Source: Burkholderia cepacia ATCC 25416
GTDB lineage: Bacteria > Pseudomonadota > Gammaproteobacteria > Burkholderiales > Burkholderiaceae
Length of the DNA: 64,000 bases
Assembly: GCF_001411495.1 (NCBI RefSeq)
Contig: NZ_CP012981.1
Span: 1,488,001 to 1,552,000, forward strand
Reading direction: 5' to 3'
Part shown: piece by piece, positions 23,526-33,682 of the stretch
How the letters are laid out: the number at the start of each line of letters is the position of its first letter
Numbering within the stretch: the stretch's first letter is position 1
Position numbers and translations under genes: made by a program
Notes under the pieces: generated by a model
Told to the model about the DNA's origin: nothing
The model's database searches: none
Seen by the model: only the letters and a program-made list of their open reading frames with translations

Positions 23526-26500
23526 TTACCAGCTGTAGCGGTAGCCGACCTGCCCGACGATGCCGCGCCGATAGTCGCCGCCGATGTTGCGCGCGATCTT
23601 CGCGTTCGCGTACAGCTCGCCAGACTTGCCGAAGCTCGCGGTCACGCCGACGCCGAGTTCGTACCACGTGCGGCCGAGATGCGTCGCGAACGGCGTGCCG
23701 CCGACGACGGTCTGGCCCGGCGACAGGAAGTCGTGCAGCACGTCGGCCGTGAAGTACGGCGTGGCAGCGCTGCCGCCCGAACCGGACTGCAGGTTCGGCC
23801 GGAAGATGCGCACCCCGACGCGGCCGCGCAGCGCGTTCGTCGTCGTACCCGATACCGCCGATACGTTGTCGTTGAACCCGTTCAGCTTCAGGTACTGGTA
23901 CATCAGCTGCGCCTGCGGCTCGACCGCGACCGGCAGGCCGCCGATCGCGAAGGGTTTGCCGACTTCCTGCGACAGCGCGACGCCGAAGCCGTTTTGCGAC
24001 GCCTCGTTGCCGTAGCTGTCGCGATAGCGGTTGCCGTAGTGCGTGACCTGCCCGACGCTGTCGAAGTACGTGCCGTCGGACAGGTACTTCGTCCAGTAGC
24101 CGCCGACGCTCTGCGCGTGCATCTCGACCGAGCCCGTCGACGTCGACAGGTTGGCCGTATCGGCGCGCGCCATGTCGCTGAAGCTCGCGTTCGACACGCC
24201 GATGCTGGCCGTCACGCCCGCATGCGTGCTGCCGGCGCCGTTCGGCGCCTGGTCGAGCGTCCAGTCCTTGCCGAACTGCGCGAAGAAGGTGCGCTCGTCG
24301 GCCGCGAAGCGGCCCGCGTTCGCGTCGAGGCTCTGGCCGCCTATGCGCCCCCACACGCCGTCGCGATTGCCGGGCTGCTGCTTGTCGAGGTTGGCGATGT
24401 CGCCGACGCGCTCGTGCAGCTTGCCGAGCGTCGAGAAGCCGTAGTCGGCGTTCAGCAGCGGCGTGAGCGCGTAGCCGGCGACCCCGGGGCGATACGCGAG
24501 CGTGCCGCCGCTGCCGTTGCCGTTCCCGTTCCCGCCGCCGTCGCCGCCACCGGACGGGTGGATCGGGTCGCCCGGGTCCGACGGATCGAGTTGCGAGCGC
24601 AGGTACCAGCCGTTCGCGTCGCCTTGCCCGCCGCGATAGAGCCGGTATTCGTACGCGCCCGCCTGCACGGGCCCGGCGAGCTGGAATGCCGATGCAGTGG
24701 TCGTGCCGCCGTTGGTCGTGACGACCACCGGAATCCCGTCGCCCTTCGTCTGCGCGCCGGTGCCGGCCGTGTTGGCGATCTTCAGGCCCGTCGTGCCGCT
24801 TGCCGTGCCGCCGTTCACGATCACCCGGTCGGTCGGCGATGCGTCGGCGCCGAGGAACGTGTTGAGCGCGATCGTGCCGCCGTTGCCGACGTAGCTGCCG
24901 GTCGTCAGCGTCTTGTAGCTGCCCGCGAGCGTCGGCGAACCGGTCGGCGCGGCGAATCCGACCAGGCCCGCGTTGTTCAGGCTGCTCAGCACGGAGCTGC
25001 CCGTCATGCGCCACGTGCTGGTGGGGTCGACGGTCAGTGCGACCGGGTCGATCTTGCCGGTCAGTGTCGTGCCGTTCGCGAGGAGCACGTTGCCGGTGCT
25101 CGAGGCGTCCGAGACGATGTCGCCGGCCAGGTTCACGGCCGAGGCGGTGAAGGTGGCGTTGGTGCCGTTCGACAGGTCGAGCAGCGTACCGTTGCCGGCC
25201 GTCACGACCGTACCGTTGCGCACCGCGATGTCGGCCGTGCCGCCGCGGGCGGCGAAGGCCGGGCCGGTCGCGGACGTCACGCTGCCGCCGTCGACGAGCA
25301 CCGAACTCGTCGCGCCGTTTGCGAGCGTATCGGACGTCAGCACGCCGGCCGCCGCGCCCTTGAGCGTCGTGCCGGTCAGTGCGAGCACGCCGCCGCTGTC
25401 GGCGGTTGCACCGTTGCCGGCGGCACTGGCGATCGTCGAGCCCGTATCGCCGATGCGGCCACCGTTGCGTGCGACGATGCCGTCGGCCAGGCTGCCCGAT
25501 GCGGCGATCTTCGCGGCCGACAGCAGGGCCGTCGCACCGCCATCCATGACGATCGCGTGTGCGCCGGCACCCGTCGTCGCGACGGTCGTGCCGGTCGCCG
25601 CGAGCGTCGAATCCGCGCCCGTCACGTGGACGCCGAGCGCGTTGCTGCCGGCGGTGCGCACGACCGTCGCCGCATCGGCCGCGATGCGCGCGCCACCGCC
25701 CGTCGACACGATGCCGTTCGCGCCGCCGCCGGTCGTCGTGACCTGTGTGCCGGACAGCGCGATCGTCGTATTCGTGCCGAGGTTGTGAATCCCGCTGCCC
25801 GAGCCGCCGGCCGCGATCGACGTCGCACCGGCCGCGATCCCGCCGCCCGATACGGTCGAGTCGATCAGCACGCCGTCGGCGCTGCCGTTCGCGATCACGG
25901 TGCCGGTGCCCGACAGCGCGACCGATGCGCCGGCACCCGTCAGACGCACGCCCGCGACGCCGTCATCGGCTTCGATCGAACCCGCGTTGGCCAGCGTGGC
26001 CGACGCGCCCTGCACGAGCGCACCGGTGCCGTTCGATACGCGGATCGTCGACGCGTTGTTCACCGTGCCGAGCGTGCCGACCACGACGCCCGTCGAGCCG
26101 GCGCCCGTCAGCAGCACCGAGTCGCGGTTCTCGAGCGTGCCGAGGTTCTGCGCGACGAAGCCCGTCACGCCCGCGGTCGACGACGTAACGGCCGCGTCGT
26201 TGGTCAGCGTCGTCGCGACCGGCGCGCCGGCATTGGCGCCGGCGAGGTCGTGCGCCTGGCCGTCGACGACGCCCGCGATCGCGCCTGCGGCATTCAGGTT
26301 GATCGTCGCGCCCGCGTCGATCGTGCCTTGCGCGCCGCCCTCGACGCCGATCGCGATCCCGCTCGCGCCGTTGACGTTGTAGATCGCGTTACCGGTCGAC
26401 AGCACGGTGCCGGCGTCGGTCGCGAGCACGCCGTGCGCGCGCCGGCCGTTGACGTCGGTCGTCAGCGTTCCGGCTGCCGACGCGCCCGTGTAGGCAGCGC

Positions 26501-28799
26501 CGCCCGCGACTCGGAACAGCGTCGAATCGTCGGTGTCGACGCTCAGGTGCTGCGCGGCGACGTTGATCTTCGAGCCGGCGCCATAGGCATAGAAGCCGAT
26601 CTGGCTGGTGCCCGACATGAACGCCGGCACCGCGTTGGCGCCGACGTCGATCGTCGCGCCCGAGCGCGCGTGCACGCCGATCGCGCCGGTGCCCGTCAGG
26701 TTGAGTGCGCCGTCGAGCGTGGCTTTCGCGTGCGGCCCCTCGGCCCACACGCCGTAGTTTCGTGTGCCCGATGCGGGATCGAGGCCGCCGGCCACGTTGA
26801 TCGTGCCGGTCGAGGTCGCGGCCGTCGCGTTCGTGCCGGTTCCGACGACCATGATGCCGATGCCGTTTACGCCATTCAGCGTGATGGTGCCGGTGTTGGT
26901 CACGGTCGCCGCCGTGTTGGCCGCGAGCATGCCGACGTTGGCGAGCGGCGTGCCGGGCGCGGCACCGTTGACGACGATCGAGCCCGCGTTGGTCAGCGTG
27001 CCGGACGACGAGTTGATGCTCGCCATGGCGGCGCCGTTCTGCGTCTGCGAACCGATCACGATCGTGCCGAGGTTGTTCGCGGTGCCCGACGGGCCGAGCA
27101 GGATGCCGTATGCGTGCGTGGACAGCGCGACGTCGTTCGCGGCCTCCGGCGTGCCGGCATCGTACTGGGCCGCGCGGCCGAGATAGATCGTGCCGCCGGC
27201 TTCGTTCGTGAAGCTGCCGCCGGCGACGAGGCCGCCGATCACCTGGCTGTCGAGCGTCGTCGCGTTGACGCCGACGTTGATCGTGCCGGCGTTCGATGCG
27301 TTCGCGCCGTCGGTCGCGGCGATCGCGTAGTTCTGCAGGTCGAGCCGGTTGTGGTCGAGATTCCACGCACCGACGTTCATCACGCCGTTGTTGACGAACG
27401 TGGTGCCCGTACCGTTGGCATACACGCCGCTGCCTTCGACGTACGTATCGAGGCCGAAATTGTCGGGCGGTGCGGTGCCGCCCGTGCCGACATTGTCGCC
27501 CGACGTGTAACCGGACGAAATCACGCCGTTGTTGACGCCGCTCGCGCCGCTCAACAGGCGCACCAGGGTGAAGTCGCCCGACAGGCGCCCGTCGTTGACG
27601 AAGTGCGCGCCGTTTTCCGCGACGACGGCCGCGCTCGCGTCGATCGTATTGGCGCCGCGGAAGTCGATCTGGCCGTCCTTGCCGATGTGCAGCGTCGCGT
27701 TCGCGCCCGTGCCGTGCATCGCCGACGGATAGTTTCTGGGGAGCGCGTTCTTGTCGTCGGGCGACACGTTGTTCGCATACTCGAAGGTTTGCGTGGCGAA
27801 CGTCACGGCCTGGCCGAACGCATTGTCGTAGGCTGCCTGCGAGCCGAGTGCGCCGTTCTGGACCGAACGCACGAGAAAGTTGTTGTACGCGGCGAGCGAC
27901 GCAGCGTCGGTGACGGTCCACTTGCTGCCGTCGAACGCGGTGAAGGTGCCCGCGTAGGTCGGCACGTCGAGCTCGATGCGGCCGACGGGGCCGCCGCTTG
28001 CCAGATAGTCGCCGGTGATGAACCAGACCTGGTTCCGCGAATTCCAGTTGATGACGCTCGGTGTCGAGCCGGTGCCGTCCGCGTAGGTCAGGTCGGTCTG
28101 CTTGGCCGCGATCGTGATCGCGTTGCCGGTCGCCGCGGGCGCGTTCGCGGGATTGCCGATCGATACGTCGAGCGTGCCGCCCGAATTCGCGACCGTGCCG
28201 ATGCGCGTGTTCACGTACTGGTCGCCGTTCACGTCGTGATAGACCTGCACGACGGTCGAGCCCGCGTTCGACGCGACGAACGCGGTCGAGTCGTAAGTGG
28301 CGACGGACGTATGGCCGCCCGTGATCGAGTCGGGGGTGCCGACGCTCTGCGTCTTGCCGCCGAGCGACACCAGCGGCTGATCCGGATTGCCTGAAATGAT
28401 GGGCGTGTTGGCGAACGGCATCGGCGTGTAGCCCATGTCGCCGGTTGCGCCGGTCCATGCGCCTGTCAGGCCGACGCGGTCGCCGCCCGACACGGTCGTG
28501 GCGCCGGCGAGGTTGTCATTGACGGTCGGGCTGAAGCTGCCGAGCGCGCAGGTACCGCCGCTCGCGACGGCCGCGCCGCTACCGCACGTCGATGCGTACG
28601 CGGAGCTTGCCGACAGCATGGCCAGCACGGCACCGAGTGCCGCGGCGCGAAGCGGCGTCCGGCGCGCTGCCGCGTGGGCGGCGCGAAGGCCTGCACCGGA
28701 TGGGCTGCCCGACCGCTTGCCGCGCGCCCGCGCCGTTTCCGCAACCGCGACCCAGCAGCCGGTGGTCTCGCTCCATATCGATCGAAATGAGTGATTCAC
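23526..28799 (-). CDS. giant type V autotransporter adhesin-like protein
   Basis: 1757-aa secreted surface protein. The N-terminus has an extended signal-peptide region (HSFRSIWSETTGCWVAVAE) followed by a basic stretch and a hydrophobic core ending near residue 69 (ASSAYA). The passenger (about 70-1405) is rich in Gly, Ala, Thr, Ser, Asn and short repeats such as GTI-N-V-G and NAGTI, typical of a right-handed beta-helix. A Gly/Asn linker lies near residues 1410-1428. The C-terminal 320 or so residues form the autotransporter barrel, which ends in an aromatic residue (VGYRYSW). The start is GTG. It has no operon partner. Its role, perhaps adhesion or biofilm, is inferred from architecture only. 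Confidence 0.9.
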   Translation of the reverse strand: MNHSFRSIWSETTGCWVAVAETARARGKRSGSPSGAGLRAAHAAARRTPLRAAALGAVLAMLSASSAYASTCGSGAAVASGGTCALGSFSPTVNDNLAGATTVSGGDRVGLTGAWTGATGDMGYTPMPFANTPIISGNPDQPLVSLGGKTQSVGTPDSITGGHTSVATYDSTAFVASNAGSTVVQVYHDVNGDQYVNTRIGTVANSGGTLDVSIGNPANAPAATGNAITIAAKQTDLTYADGTGSTPSVINWNSRNQVWFITGDYLASGGPVGRIELDVPTYAGTFTAFDGSKWTVTDAASLAAYNNFLVRSVQNGALGSQAAYDNAFGQAVTFATQTFEYANNVSPDDKNALPRNYPSAMHGTGANATLHIGKDGQIDFRGANTIDASAAVVAENGAHFVNDGRLSGDFTLVRLLSGASGVNNGVISSGYTSGDNVGTGGTAPPDNFGLDTYVEGSGVYANGTGTTFVNNGVMNVGAWNLDHNRLDLQNYAIAATDGANASNAGTINVGVNATTLDSQVIGGLVAGGSFTNEAGGTIYLGRAAQYDAGTPEAANDVALSTHAYGILLGPSGTANNLGTIVIGSQTQNGAAMASINSSSGTLTNAGSIVVNGAAPGTPLANVGMLAANTAATVTNTGTITLNGVNGIGIMVVGTGTNATAATSTGTINVAGGLDPASGTRNYGVWAEGPHAKATLDGALNLTGTGAIGVHARSGATIDVGANAVPAFMSGTSQIGFYAYGAGSKINVAAQHLSVDTDDSTLFRVAGGAAYTGASAAGTLTTDVNGRRAHGVLATDAGTVLSTGNAIYNVNGASGIAIGVEGGAQGTIDAGATINLNAAGAIAGVVDGQAHDLAGANAGAPVATTLTNDAAVTSSTAGVTGFVAQNLGTLENRDSVLLTGAGSTGVVVGTLGTVNNASTIRVSNGTGALVQGASATLANAGSIEADDGVAGVRLTGAGASVALSGTGTVIANGSADGVLIDSTVSGGGIAAGATSIAAGGSGSGIHNLGTNTTIALSGTQVTTTGGGANGIVSTGGGARIAADAATVVRTAGSNALGVHVTGADSTLAATGTTVATTGAGAHAIVMDGGATALLSAAKIAASGSLADGIVARNGGRIGDTGSTIASAAGNGATADSGGVLALTGTTLKGAAAGVLTSDTLANGATSSVLVDGGSVTSATGPAFAARGGTADIAVRNGTVVTAGNGTLLDLSNGTNATFTASAVNLAGDIVSDASSTGNVLLANGTTLTGKIDPVALTVDPTSTWRMTGSSVLSSLNNAGLVGFAAPTGSPTLAGSYKTLTTGSYVGNGGTIALNTFLGADASPTDRVIVNGGTASGTTGLKIANTAGTGAQTKGDGIPVVVTTNGGTTTASAFQLAGPVQAGAYEYRLYRGGQGDANGWYLRSQLDPSDPGDPIHPSGGGDGGGNGNGNGSGGTLAYRPGVAGYALTPLLNADYGFSTLGKLHERVGDIANLDKQQPGNRDGVWGRIGGQSLDANAGRFAADERTFFAQFGKDWTLDQAPNGAGSTHAGVTASIGVSNASFSDMARADTANLSTSTGSVEMHAQSVGGYWTKYLSDGTYFDSVGQVTHYGNRYRDSYGNEASQNGFGVALSQEVGKPFAIGGLPVAVEPQAQLMYQYLKLNGFNDNVSAVSGTTTNALRGRVGVRIFRPNLQSGSGGSAATPYFTADVLHDFLSPGQTVVGGTPFATHLGRTWYELGVGVTASFGKSGELYANAKIARNIGGDYRRGIVGQVGYRYSW

Positions 28800-29380
28800 G
28801 ACAAGCCCCTCTCTCTTGTTTTGATGTGGTTTTCACCGCGGTGCGGTGAAATCGCAATCCGCGGTGGGGAATGGCGTGAATGGATGTGTGGCGTCCGTGG
28901 CCGTATCTCCGTCATTCGCGATTCGTTACACCGAGGATGAGCGGACTCTACTGATCGGGAAGGAGGTGAATTGTCGGGAAGCTAACAAATGCGGCAATAG
29001 TGCCGCTTTCGTTCGGTATTTTTTGATTGTGTGATGAATCGAACTGAAAGCCTTGTGGGGTAAGGATTCGCCCGATTATTTGCGTGCGGGTTCGTGATCG
29101 CGGGATCAGTGGGGTGGCGCACGGTTTGCGTCAGGTCGATACGTTAAAATGCGGTTTCCGGATTATCTGCATTCCGATTGAGTGATTTATTATTTTCTCG
29201 CCTGGATCGTTTTATATTGAAACGAATCGAATCGGGCGAATGTTGTGCTGCTTCGCTTCGATATACGGGAATCTGGCCCGGATGAACCGGAATCGGCACC
29301 CGGCGAGCGATATGACCCGGCGGCGAGCCGTCGACTTGCCGGACAGTGGCTGACAGGGGAAGGGCGCTGGCGCGCGGGGC
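28800..29380. other. AT-richer intergenic region upstream of the autotransporter
   Basis: This 581-bp gap between the autotransporter and the YafJ-type gene has clearly lower G+C than its flanks and no convincing gene. It holds the perfect dyad at 28831-28851 and a small hairpin (GCGGCA-ATAG-TGCCGC, 28991-29006). The autotransporter promoter must lie here on the - strand, but I cannot assign -35/-10 elements. Confidence 0.6.
28831..28851. promoter_or_regulatory. perfect dyad ahead of the autotransporter start
   Basis: TTTCACCGC (28831-28839) and GCGGTGAAA (28843-28851) are perfect 9-bp arms with a 3-nt spacer, starting 32 bp upstream of the GTG start codon. It could be a repressor operator, or a 5'-UTR hairpin near the ribosome site. 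Confidence 0.6.
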
Positions 29381-30292
29381 TCAGAAGTCGATCGCGTCGT
29401 CGGAATCGACGTCGGTGGCGGTGGCGAGCGCCTCGCGTGTGTCACGCGGCGCCGATGCCGATGCGTCGAGCGCCGGATTGCGCAGCTTCTCGAGCACGCG
29501 TTCGGGCACCGGGATCCGCATCCGCGCGGCGACGTCGCCGCACTGGAACATGATCAGTTCGCCCGGCTCGAACGCGGTCCAGACTTCGTTGTCGGTGAGC
29601 GGTTGCGTCGCGATCACCGCGACGCGATCCTCGGGCGTCGTGTACTTCGCGAAGTCGATCGACAGGTCTTCGTCGACGAGATGCGCGGTCGAGAACGGCC
29701 AGCGCCGCACGAGGTAGTGCAGCCGCGTCGAGCAGTGCGCGAACAGCGCCTGGCCATTCGACATCAGGAAATTGAACACGCCGTGATCGGTGATGCCGCG
29801 TGTCAGCTCGCCGACGCGCTCGAACAGTTCGGGCAACGGCGGCTGCGCGCCGGGAAACGCTTCGCGCAGCCCCTGCATCAGCACGCAGAACGCCTGTTCG
29901 CTGTCGGTCGTGCCGACCGGATGATAGACGCTGCCGTCCATGTCCGGTGCGTAGTCCTGGAGGTCGCCGTTATGCGCGAAGATCCAGTGCCGGCCCCACA
30001 GCTCGCGCATGAACGGATGGCTGTTCTCGAGCAGGATGTGGCCTTGCGTCGCCTTGCGGATGTGCGCGATGGTGTTCTTGGACTTGATCGGGTAGCGCTT
30101 CACCATTTCGGCGATCGGCGACGTGGCCGATGCCTGGTGATCGATGAACAGGCGGCAGGCCTTGTCCTCGAAGAACGCGATGCCCCAGCCGTCGGCATGG
30201 TGATCGGTGAGCCCGCCCCGGGCCGCGAAACCTGTGAAGGAGAATGTGACGTCCGTCGGCGCGGCGCAGTTCATTCCTAAGAGTTGGCACAT
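29381..30292 (-). CDS. class II glutamine amidotransferase, YafJ-like
   Basis: 303-aa N-terminal-nucleophile amidotransferase. The protein begins MCQLLGMNCAAPTDV, so Cys2 is the expected catalytic nucleophile after Met removal. Conserved GATase II stretches follow: GGLTDHHADGWGIAFFED, HIRKATQGHILLENSHPF and WIFAHNGDL. It is a stand-alone GATase domain of the YafJ/DUG3 type with no synthase partner nearby. The physiological substrate is unknown. It is divergent from pyrC. Confidence 0.88.
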   Translation of the reverse strand: MCQLLGMNCAAPTDVTFSFTGFAARGGLTDHHADGWGIAFFEDKACRLFIDHQASATSPIAEMVKRYPIKSKNTIAHIRKATQGHILLENSHPFMRELWGRHWIFAHNGDLQDYAPDMDGSVYHPVGTTDSEQAFCVLMQGLREAFPGAQPPLPELFERVGELTRGITDHGVFNFLMSNGQALFAHCSTRLHYLVRRWPFSTAHLVDEDLSIDFAKYTTPEDRVAVIATQPLTDNEVWTAFEPGELIMFQCGDVAARMRIPVPERVLEKLRNPALDASASAPRDTREALATATDVDSDDAIDF

Positions 30293-30345
30293 TTTACTTG
30301 GGGCAGCAGGCTCAGGCGGGGGGTAACGAACCGGGCGAACCCCGG

Positions 30346-30351
30346 TACAAT
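30346..30351 (+). promoter_or_regulatory. candidate -10 for pyrC
   Basis: TACAAT lies 147 bp before the pyrC start in the 205-bp gap after the YafJ-type gene. No good -35 is visible at the right distance. Confidence 0.35.
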
Positions 30352-30497
30352 GCGGCTTCTAGCATATCACCGAGCCCTGAGCGGTAAAAAGCGGATTCCG
30401 CTGGCCAAAGGCCCCGTGTTGCGGTTTGCCGTCAGTCGGCCCGCGCACGCGTGTTCCGGCCCCGCCAACGGCAAGCACGTTCCTCACGACGCCTCCT

Positions 30498-31562
30498 ATG
30501 ACTGCCTCGAACGCTTCCTCCCCGGCGACGCTCTCGCTCGCCCGTCCCGACGACTGGCACCTGCACCTGCGAGACGGCGACATGCTGGCCGCCGTGCTGC
30601 CGCACACCGCGCGCCAGTTCGGCCGCGCGATCGTCATGCCGAACCTGAAGCCGCCGGTGACGACCACCGCGCAGGCGCAGGCCTATCGCGAGCGCATCCT
30701 CGCCGCGCTGCCGGCCGGGATGACGTTCGAACCGCTGATGACGCTGTACCTGACCGACAACACGCCGCCCGACGAGATCCGCCGCGCGCGCGAAAGCGGC
30801 TTCGTGCACGGCGTGAAGCTGTATCCGGCCGGTGCGACGACGAATTCCGACCACGGTGTCACCGATCTCGCGAAATGCGCGAAGACGCTCGAGGCGATGC
30901 AGGAAACCGGCATGCCGCTGCTCGTGCACGGCGAGGTGACCGACGCATCGATCGACCTGTTCGACCGCGAGAAGGTCTTCATCGACCGCGTGATGACGCC
31001 GCTGCGCCGCGATTTCCCGGGCCTGAAGGTCGTGTTCGAACACATCACGACGAAGGACGCGGCCGACTACGTGCGCGACGCCGATGCGGCGCCCGGCCTG
31101 CTCGGCGCGACGATCACCGCGCATCACCTGCTGTACAACCGCAATGCGCTGTTCGTCGGCGGGATTCGCCCGCATTACTACTGCCTGCCGGTGCTGAAGC
31201 GCGAGACGCATCGCGTCGCGCTGGTCGAGGCCGCGACGTCGGGCAACCCGCGCTTCTTCCTCGGAACCGACAGCGCGCCGCATGCGCGCGACGCGAAGGA
31301 AACCGCGTGCGGCTGCGCGGGTTGCTATACGGCGCTGCATGCGCTCGAACTGTATGCGGAAGCGTTCGACCACGCCGGTGCGCTCGACAAGCTGGAAGGT
31401 TTCGCGAGCTTCTTCGGCGCCGATTTCTACGGGCTGCCGCGCAGCGCCGAGACGGTCACGCTGCGTCGCGAGGCGTGGGAGTTGCCGCGCGAGATCTTCG
31501 CGGGCGATACGCCCGTCGTGCCGCTGCGCGGCGGCGAGACGATCGGCTGGAAACTGGCGTGA
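30498..31562 (+). CDS. pyrC: dihydroorotase, PyrC type
   Basis: Cyclises carbamoyl aspartate to dihydroorotate in pyrimidine synthesis. The ATG at 30498 gives 354 aa. A TTG 72 nt upstream is less likely. Metal-binding [10 protein letters not shown], the carbamylated lysine in [31 protein letters not shown] and LGTDSAPH are all present, the class II (E. coli-type) arrangement. Its stop overlaps the start of the next gene (GTGA). Confidence 0.96.
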   Translation: MTASNASSPATLSLARPDDWHLHLRDGDMLAAVLPHTARQFGRAIVMPNLKPPVTTTAQAQAYRERILAALPAGMTFEPLMTLYLTDNTPPDEIRRARESGFVHGVKLYPAGATTNSDHGVTDLAKCAKTLEAMQETGMPLLVHGEVTDASIDLFDREKVFIDRVMTPLRRDFPGLKVVFEHITTKDAADYVRDADAAPGLLGATITAHHLLYNRNALFVGGIRPHYYCLPVLKRETHRVALVEAATSGNPRFFLGTDSAPHARDAKETACGCAGCYTALHALELYAEAFDHAGALDKLEGFASFFGADFYGLPRSAETVTLRREAWELPREIFAGDTPVVPLRGGETIGWKLA

Positions 31563-32449
31563 CCTTCGCGCCGCCGCGCGAACCTGGCCAGGCGGCCGGT
31601 AGCGGGGCGGCGGATTTTGCGCGGATCGACTGGTCCGTGCCGTGGCTCGCGCCGTACGCGGGCCCCGGCCGCGTTGTACAGGCGGCCGCGAGGGCGGGCG
31701 AGGCCGCGCTGCTCGACGCGCTGAACGGCACCCTGGGCGATACCGGGCCCGACGGCCCGCGCACCAGCGGCCGTGGCCGGCCGCTGCGGTTCGTGCCGCA
31801 GGCAGCATTGCCGCCCGGCGTCGCGTACGAGACCCATATCGCGGAGACGGGCGGTGTCCCGACCCGCCACAATCTGCACGACTTCTTCAACGCGCTCGTC
31901 TGGTTCGCGTATCCGCGCGTCAAGGCCGCACTGAACGCGCGCCAGGCCGCGGCGATCGACGCGGCGGGCGGGGTCGGCCCCGTGCGCGGCACGTTGCGCG
32001 ACGCGCTCACGCTGTTCGACGAGAACGCCGCGTTGTTCGTGACGGCCGACCGTGCGCTCGCCGACGCGCTGCGCGGGTTCGACTGGCCGCGGCTGCTGGT
32101 CGCCGCGCGCGATGCGTGGGGCACGCGCTGCGAGGCGCGGCTGGTCGGCCATGCGCTGCTCGAGAAACTCGTCGCGCCTTACAAATCCTGCACCGCGCAC
32201 ACGTGGATCGTCGAAGTGGGCGCCGACTATTTTTCGTGGCCCGACACGCAACGCATTGCGCATGTCGACGCCCGTGTCGCCGCGGAACTCGCGACGCGCG
32301 CGCTGACGAGCCGCGATTTCGCGCCGCTTCCGGTGCTCGGCGTGCCGGGCTGGTGCGATGCGAATGTCGAGCCCGCGTTCTACGACGATCCGGCCGTATT
32401 TCGCAGCGGCCGCCGCTCGCGCGCTGCCGGCGGCGGCGCGCAGTGCTAG
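31559..32449 (+). CDS. DUF3025-family protein
   Basis: 296-aa cytoplasmic-looking protein of unknown function, with the conserved DUF3025 segments [20 protein letters not shown] and [11 protein letters not shown] and no signal peptide. The GTG at 31559 overlaps the pyrC stop, so translation is coupled to dihydroorotase. Its stop codon TAG is itself part of the TAGAAT that resembles the -10 of rnpB. The coupling suggests a pyrimidine-linked role, but this is inference only. Confidence 0.85.
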   Translation: MTFAPPREPGQAAGSGAADFARIDWSVPWLAPYAGPGRVVQAAARAGEAALLDALNGTLGDTGPDGPRTSGRGRPLRFVPQAALPPGVAYETHIAETGGVPTRHNLHDFFNALVWFAYPRVKAALNARQAAAIDAAGGVGPVRGTLRDALTLFDENAALFVTADRALADALRGFDWPRLLVAARDAWGTRCEARLVGHALLEKLVAPYKSCTAHTWIVEVGADYFSWPDTQRIAHVDARVAAELATRALTSRDFAPLPVLGVPGWCDANVEPAFYDDPAVFRSGRRSRAAGGGAQC

Positions 32450-32452
32450 AAT
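32447..32452 (+). promoter_or_regulatory. candidate -10 element of rnpB
   Basis: TAGAAT lies about 9 bp before the predicted 5' end of RNase P RNA, the right distance. It overlaps the stop codon of the DUF3025 gene. The -35 would lie inside that gene and is not obvious. Confidence 0.5.
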
Positions 32453-32460
32453 GCGCGTCG

Positions 32461-32873
<413 letters not shown>

Positions 32874-32883
32874 TTCGAATGCG

Positions 32884-32923
32884 AAAGGGCCGGCGTCTCC
32901 CAATGGAGCGCCGGCCCTTTTTT
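32884..32923 (+). terminator. rnpB terminator
   Basis: AAAGGGCCGGCG (32884-32895) pairs with CGCCGGCCCTTT (32909-32920), with inner CTCC/GGAG pairing and a run of six Ts (32918-32923). It also faces the convergent OsmC gene. Confidence 0.88.
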
Positions 32924-32943
32924 CATGTGTGCTCGCCGTGCGG

Positions 32944-33366
32944 TCAGCCGGCGACGATGTCGAACGAATGCGTGAGTTCGGCCGTCTTCGCGATCATGAT
33001 CGACGCGGAGCAATACTTGTCGTGCGACAGGTTGATCGCGCGTTCGACCGTGGCCGGGTTCAGGTTGCGGCCGGTGACGGTGAAGTGGAAGTGCACTTTC
33101 GTGAACACCTTCGGGTCTTCGCTCGCGCGTTCGGCCTTCAGTGTGACCGAGCAGCCGCTGACTTCCTGGCGGCTCTTCTTCAGAATCAGCACGACGTCAT
33201 AGGCCGTGCAGCCGCCGGTGCCGAGCAGCACCATCTCCATCGGGCGCGGCGCGAGGTTGTGACCGCCGCCTTCGGGCGCGCCGTCCATCGCGACGAGGTG
33301 GCCGCTGCCGGTCTCGGCGGAAAACGCCATGCCGTCCTGACCCATCCAGCTTACTTTGCATTCCAT
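32944..33366 (-). CDS. OsmC-family protein
   Basis: 140-aa member of the OsmC/Ohr thiol-peroxidase superfamily, YhfA-like branch. The start at 33366 (MECKVSWMGQDGMAFSAETG) gives the family length. One redox-type cysteine lies in LLGTGGCTAYDVVLILKKSR and a second in HDKYCSASIMIAK, the usual two-cysteine layout. Peroxidase activity is inferred from the superfamily. It lies convergent to rnpB, beyond its terminator. Confidence 0.88.
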   Translation of the reverse strand: MECKVSWMGQDGMAFSAETGSGHLVAMDGAPEGGGHNLAPRPMEMVLLGTGGCTAYDVVLILKKSRQEVSGCSVTLKAERASEDPKVFTKVHFHFTVTGRNLNPATVERAINLSHDKYCSASIMIAKTAELTHSFDIVAG

Positions 33367-33646
33367 GCTTGCACTCCAGCGTTGCCTGATTCGGATTCGA
33401 TCCGGCATTGTAGCCCGCGGCGCAACGACCGGCTGATGCGGTGCACGACGCGCAACGCGGGCACCGCGCGAGCGGCGCCCCGGACAGCCAATTCCCCTCG
33501 GGACTTAGGGGTTTTGCTCTAGACGAGGGCGGCTCCTGATCGTGCTTTCCGGAATCAGGCCATTGATTTCAAAGAGAAAAGTCGTGATTCAAACGCGCCG
33601 CATTAAATTTCATATTGTGGCGTTTGATTTCGCAATGCAAATTTTC
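33367..33646. other. intergenic region upstream of the small-RNA promoter
   Basis: No coding sequence is convincing here. The right half is AT-rich, and an inverted repeat TCAAACGC (33589-33596) / GCGTTTGA (33620-33627) lies about 20 bp before the -35 of the promoter at 33647. It may be a regulator site for that promoter or for the divergent OsmC gene. Confidence 0.45.
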
Positions 33647-33675
33647 TTGTGGAGTCGACGACGCGTTCGTATAAT
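33647..33675 (+). promoter_or_regulatory. sigma70-type promoter of the candidate small RNA
   Basis: TTGTGG (33647-33652), a 17-bp spacer and a perfect TATAAT (33670-33675). The predicted start is A33683. No protein gene follows in this orientation before the terminator at 33745. Confidence 0.75.
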
Positions 33676-33682
33676 GAGCCTC

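Noticed and set aside
23460..28394. Open reading frame of 1644 codons on the + strand, antisense to the autotransporter
   Set aside because: It has no recognisable domain and an extreme Arg/Val/Ala/Asp composition, and it mirrors codon positions of a Gly/Ala/Thr-rich gene on the other strand. High GC at third positions removes stops from the antisense frame.
28991..29006. Hairpin GCGGCA-ATAG-TGCCGC as a possible terminator or small-RNA end
   Set aside because: The stem is only 6 bp, the T-run (28 or so nt later) is not adjacent, and no promoter pairs with it.
33494..33515. Short hairpin CCCCT/AGGGG followed by TTTT
   Set aside because: Only 5 bp with an 8-nt loop, and no + strand transcript is known to end there.
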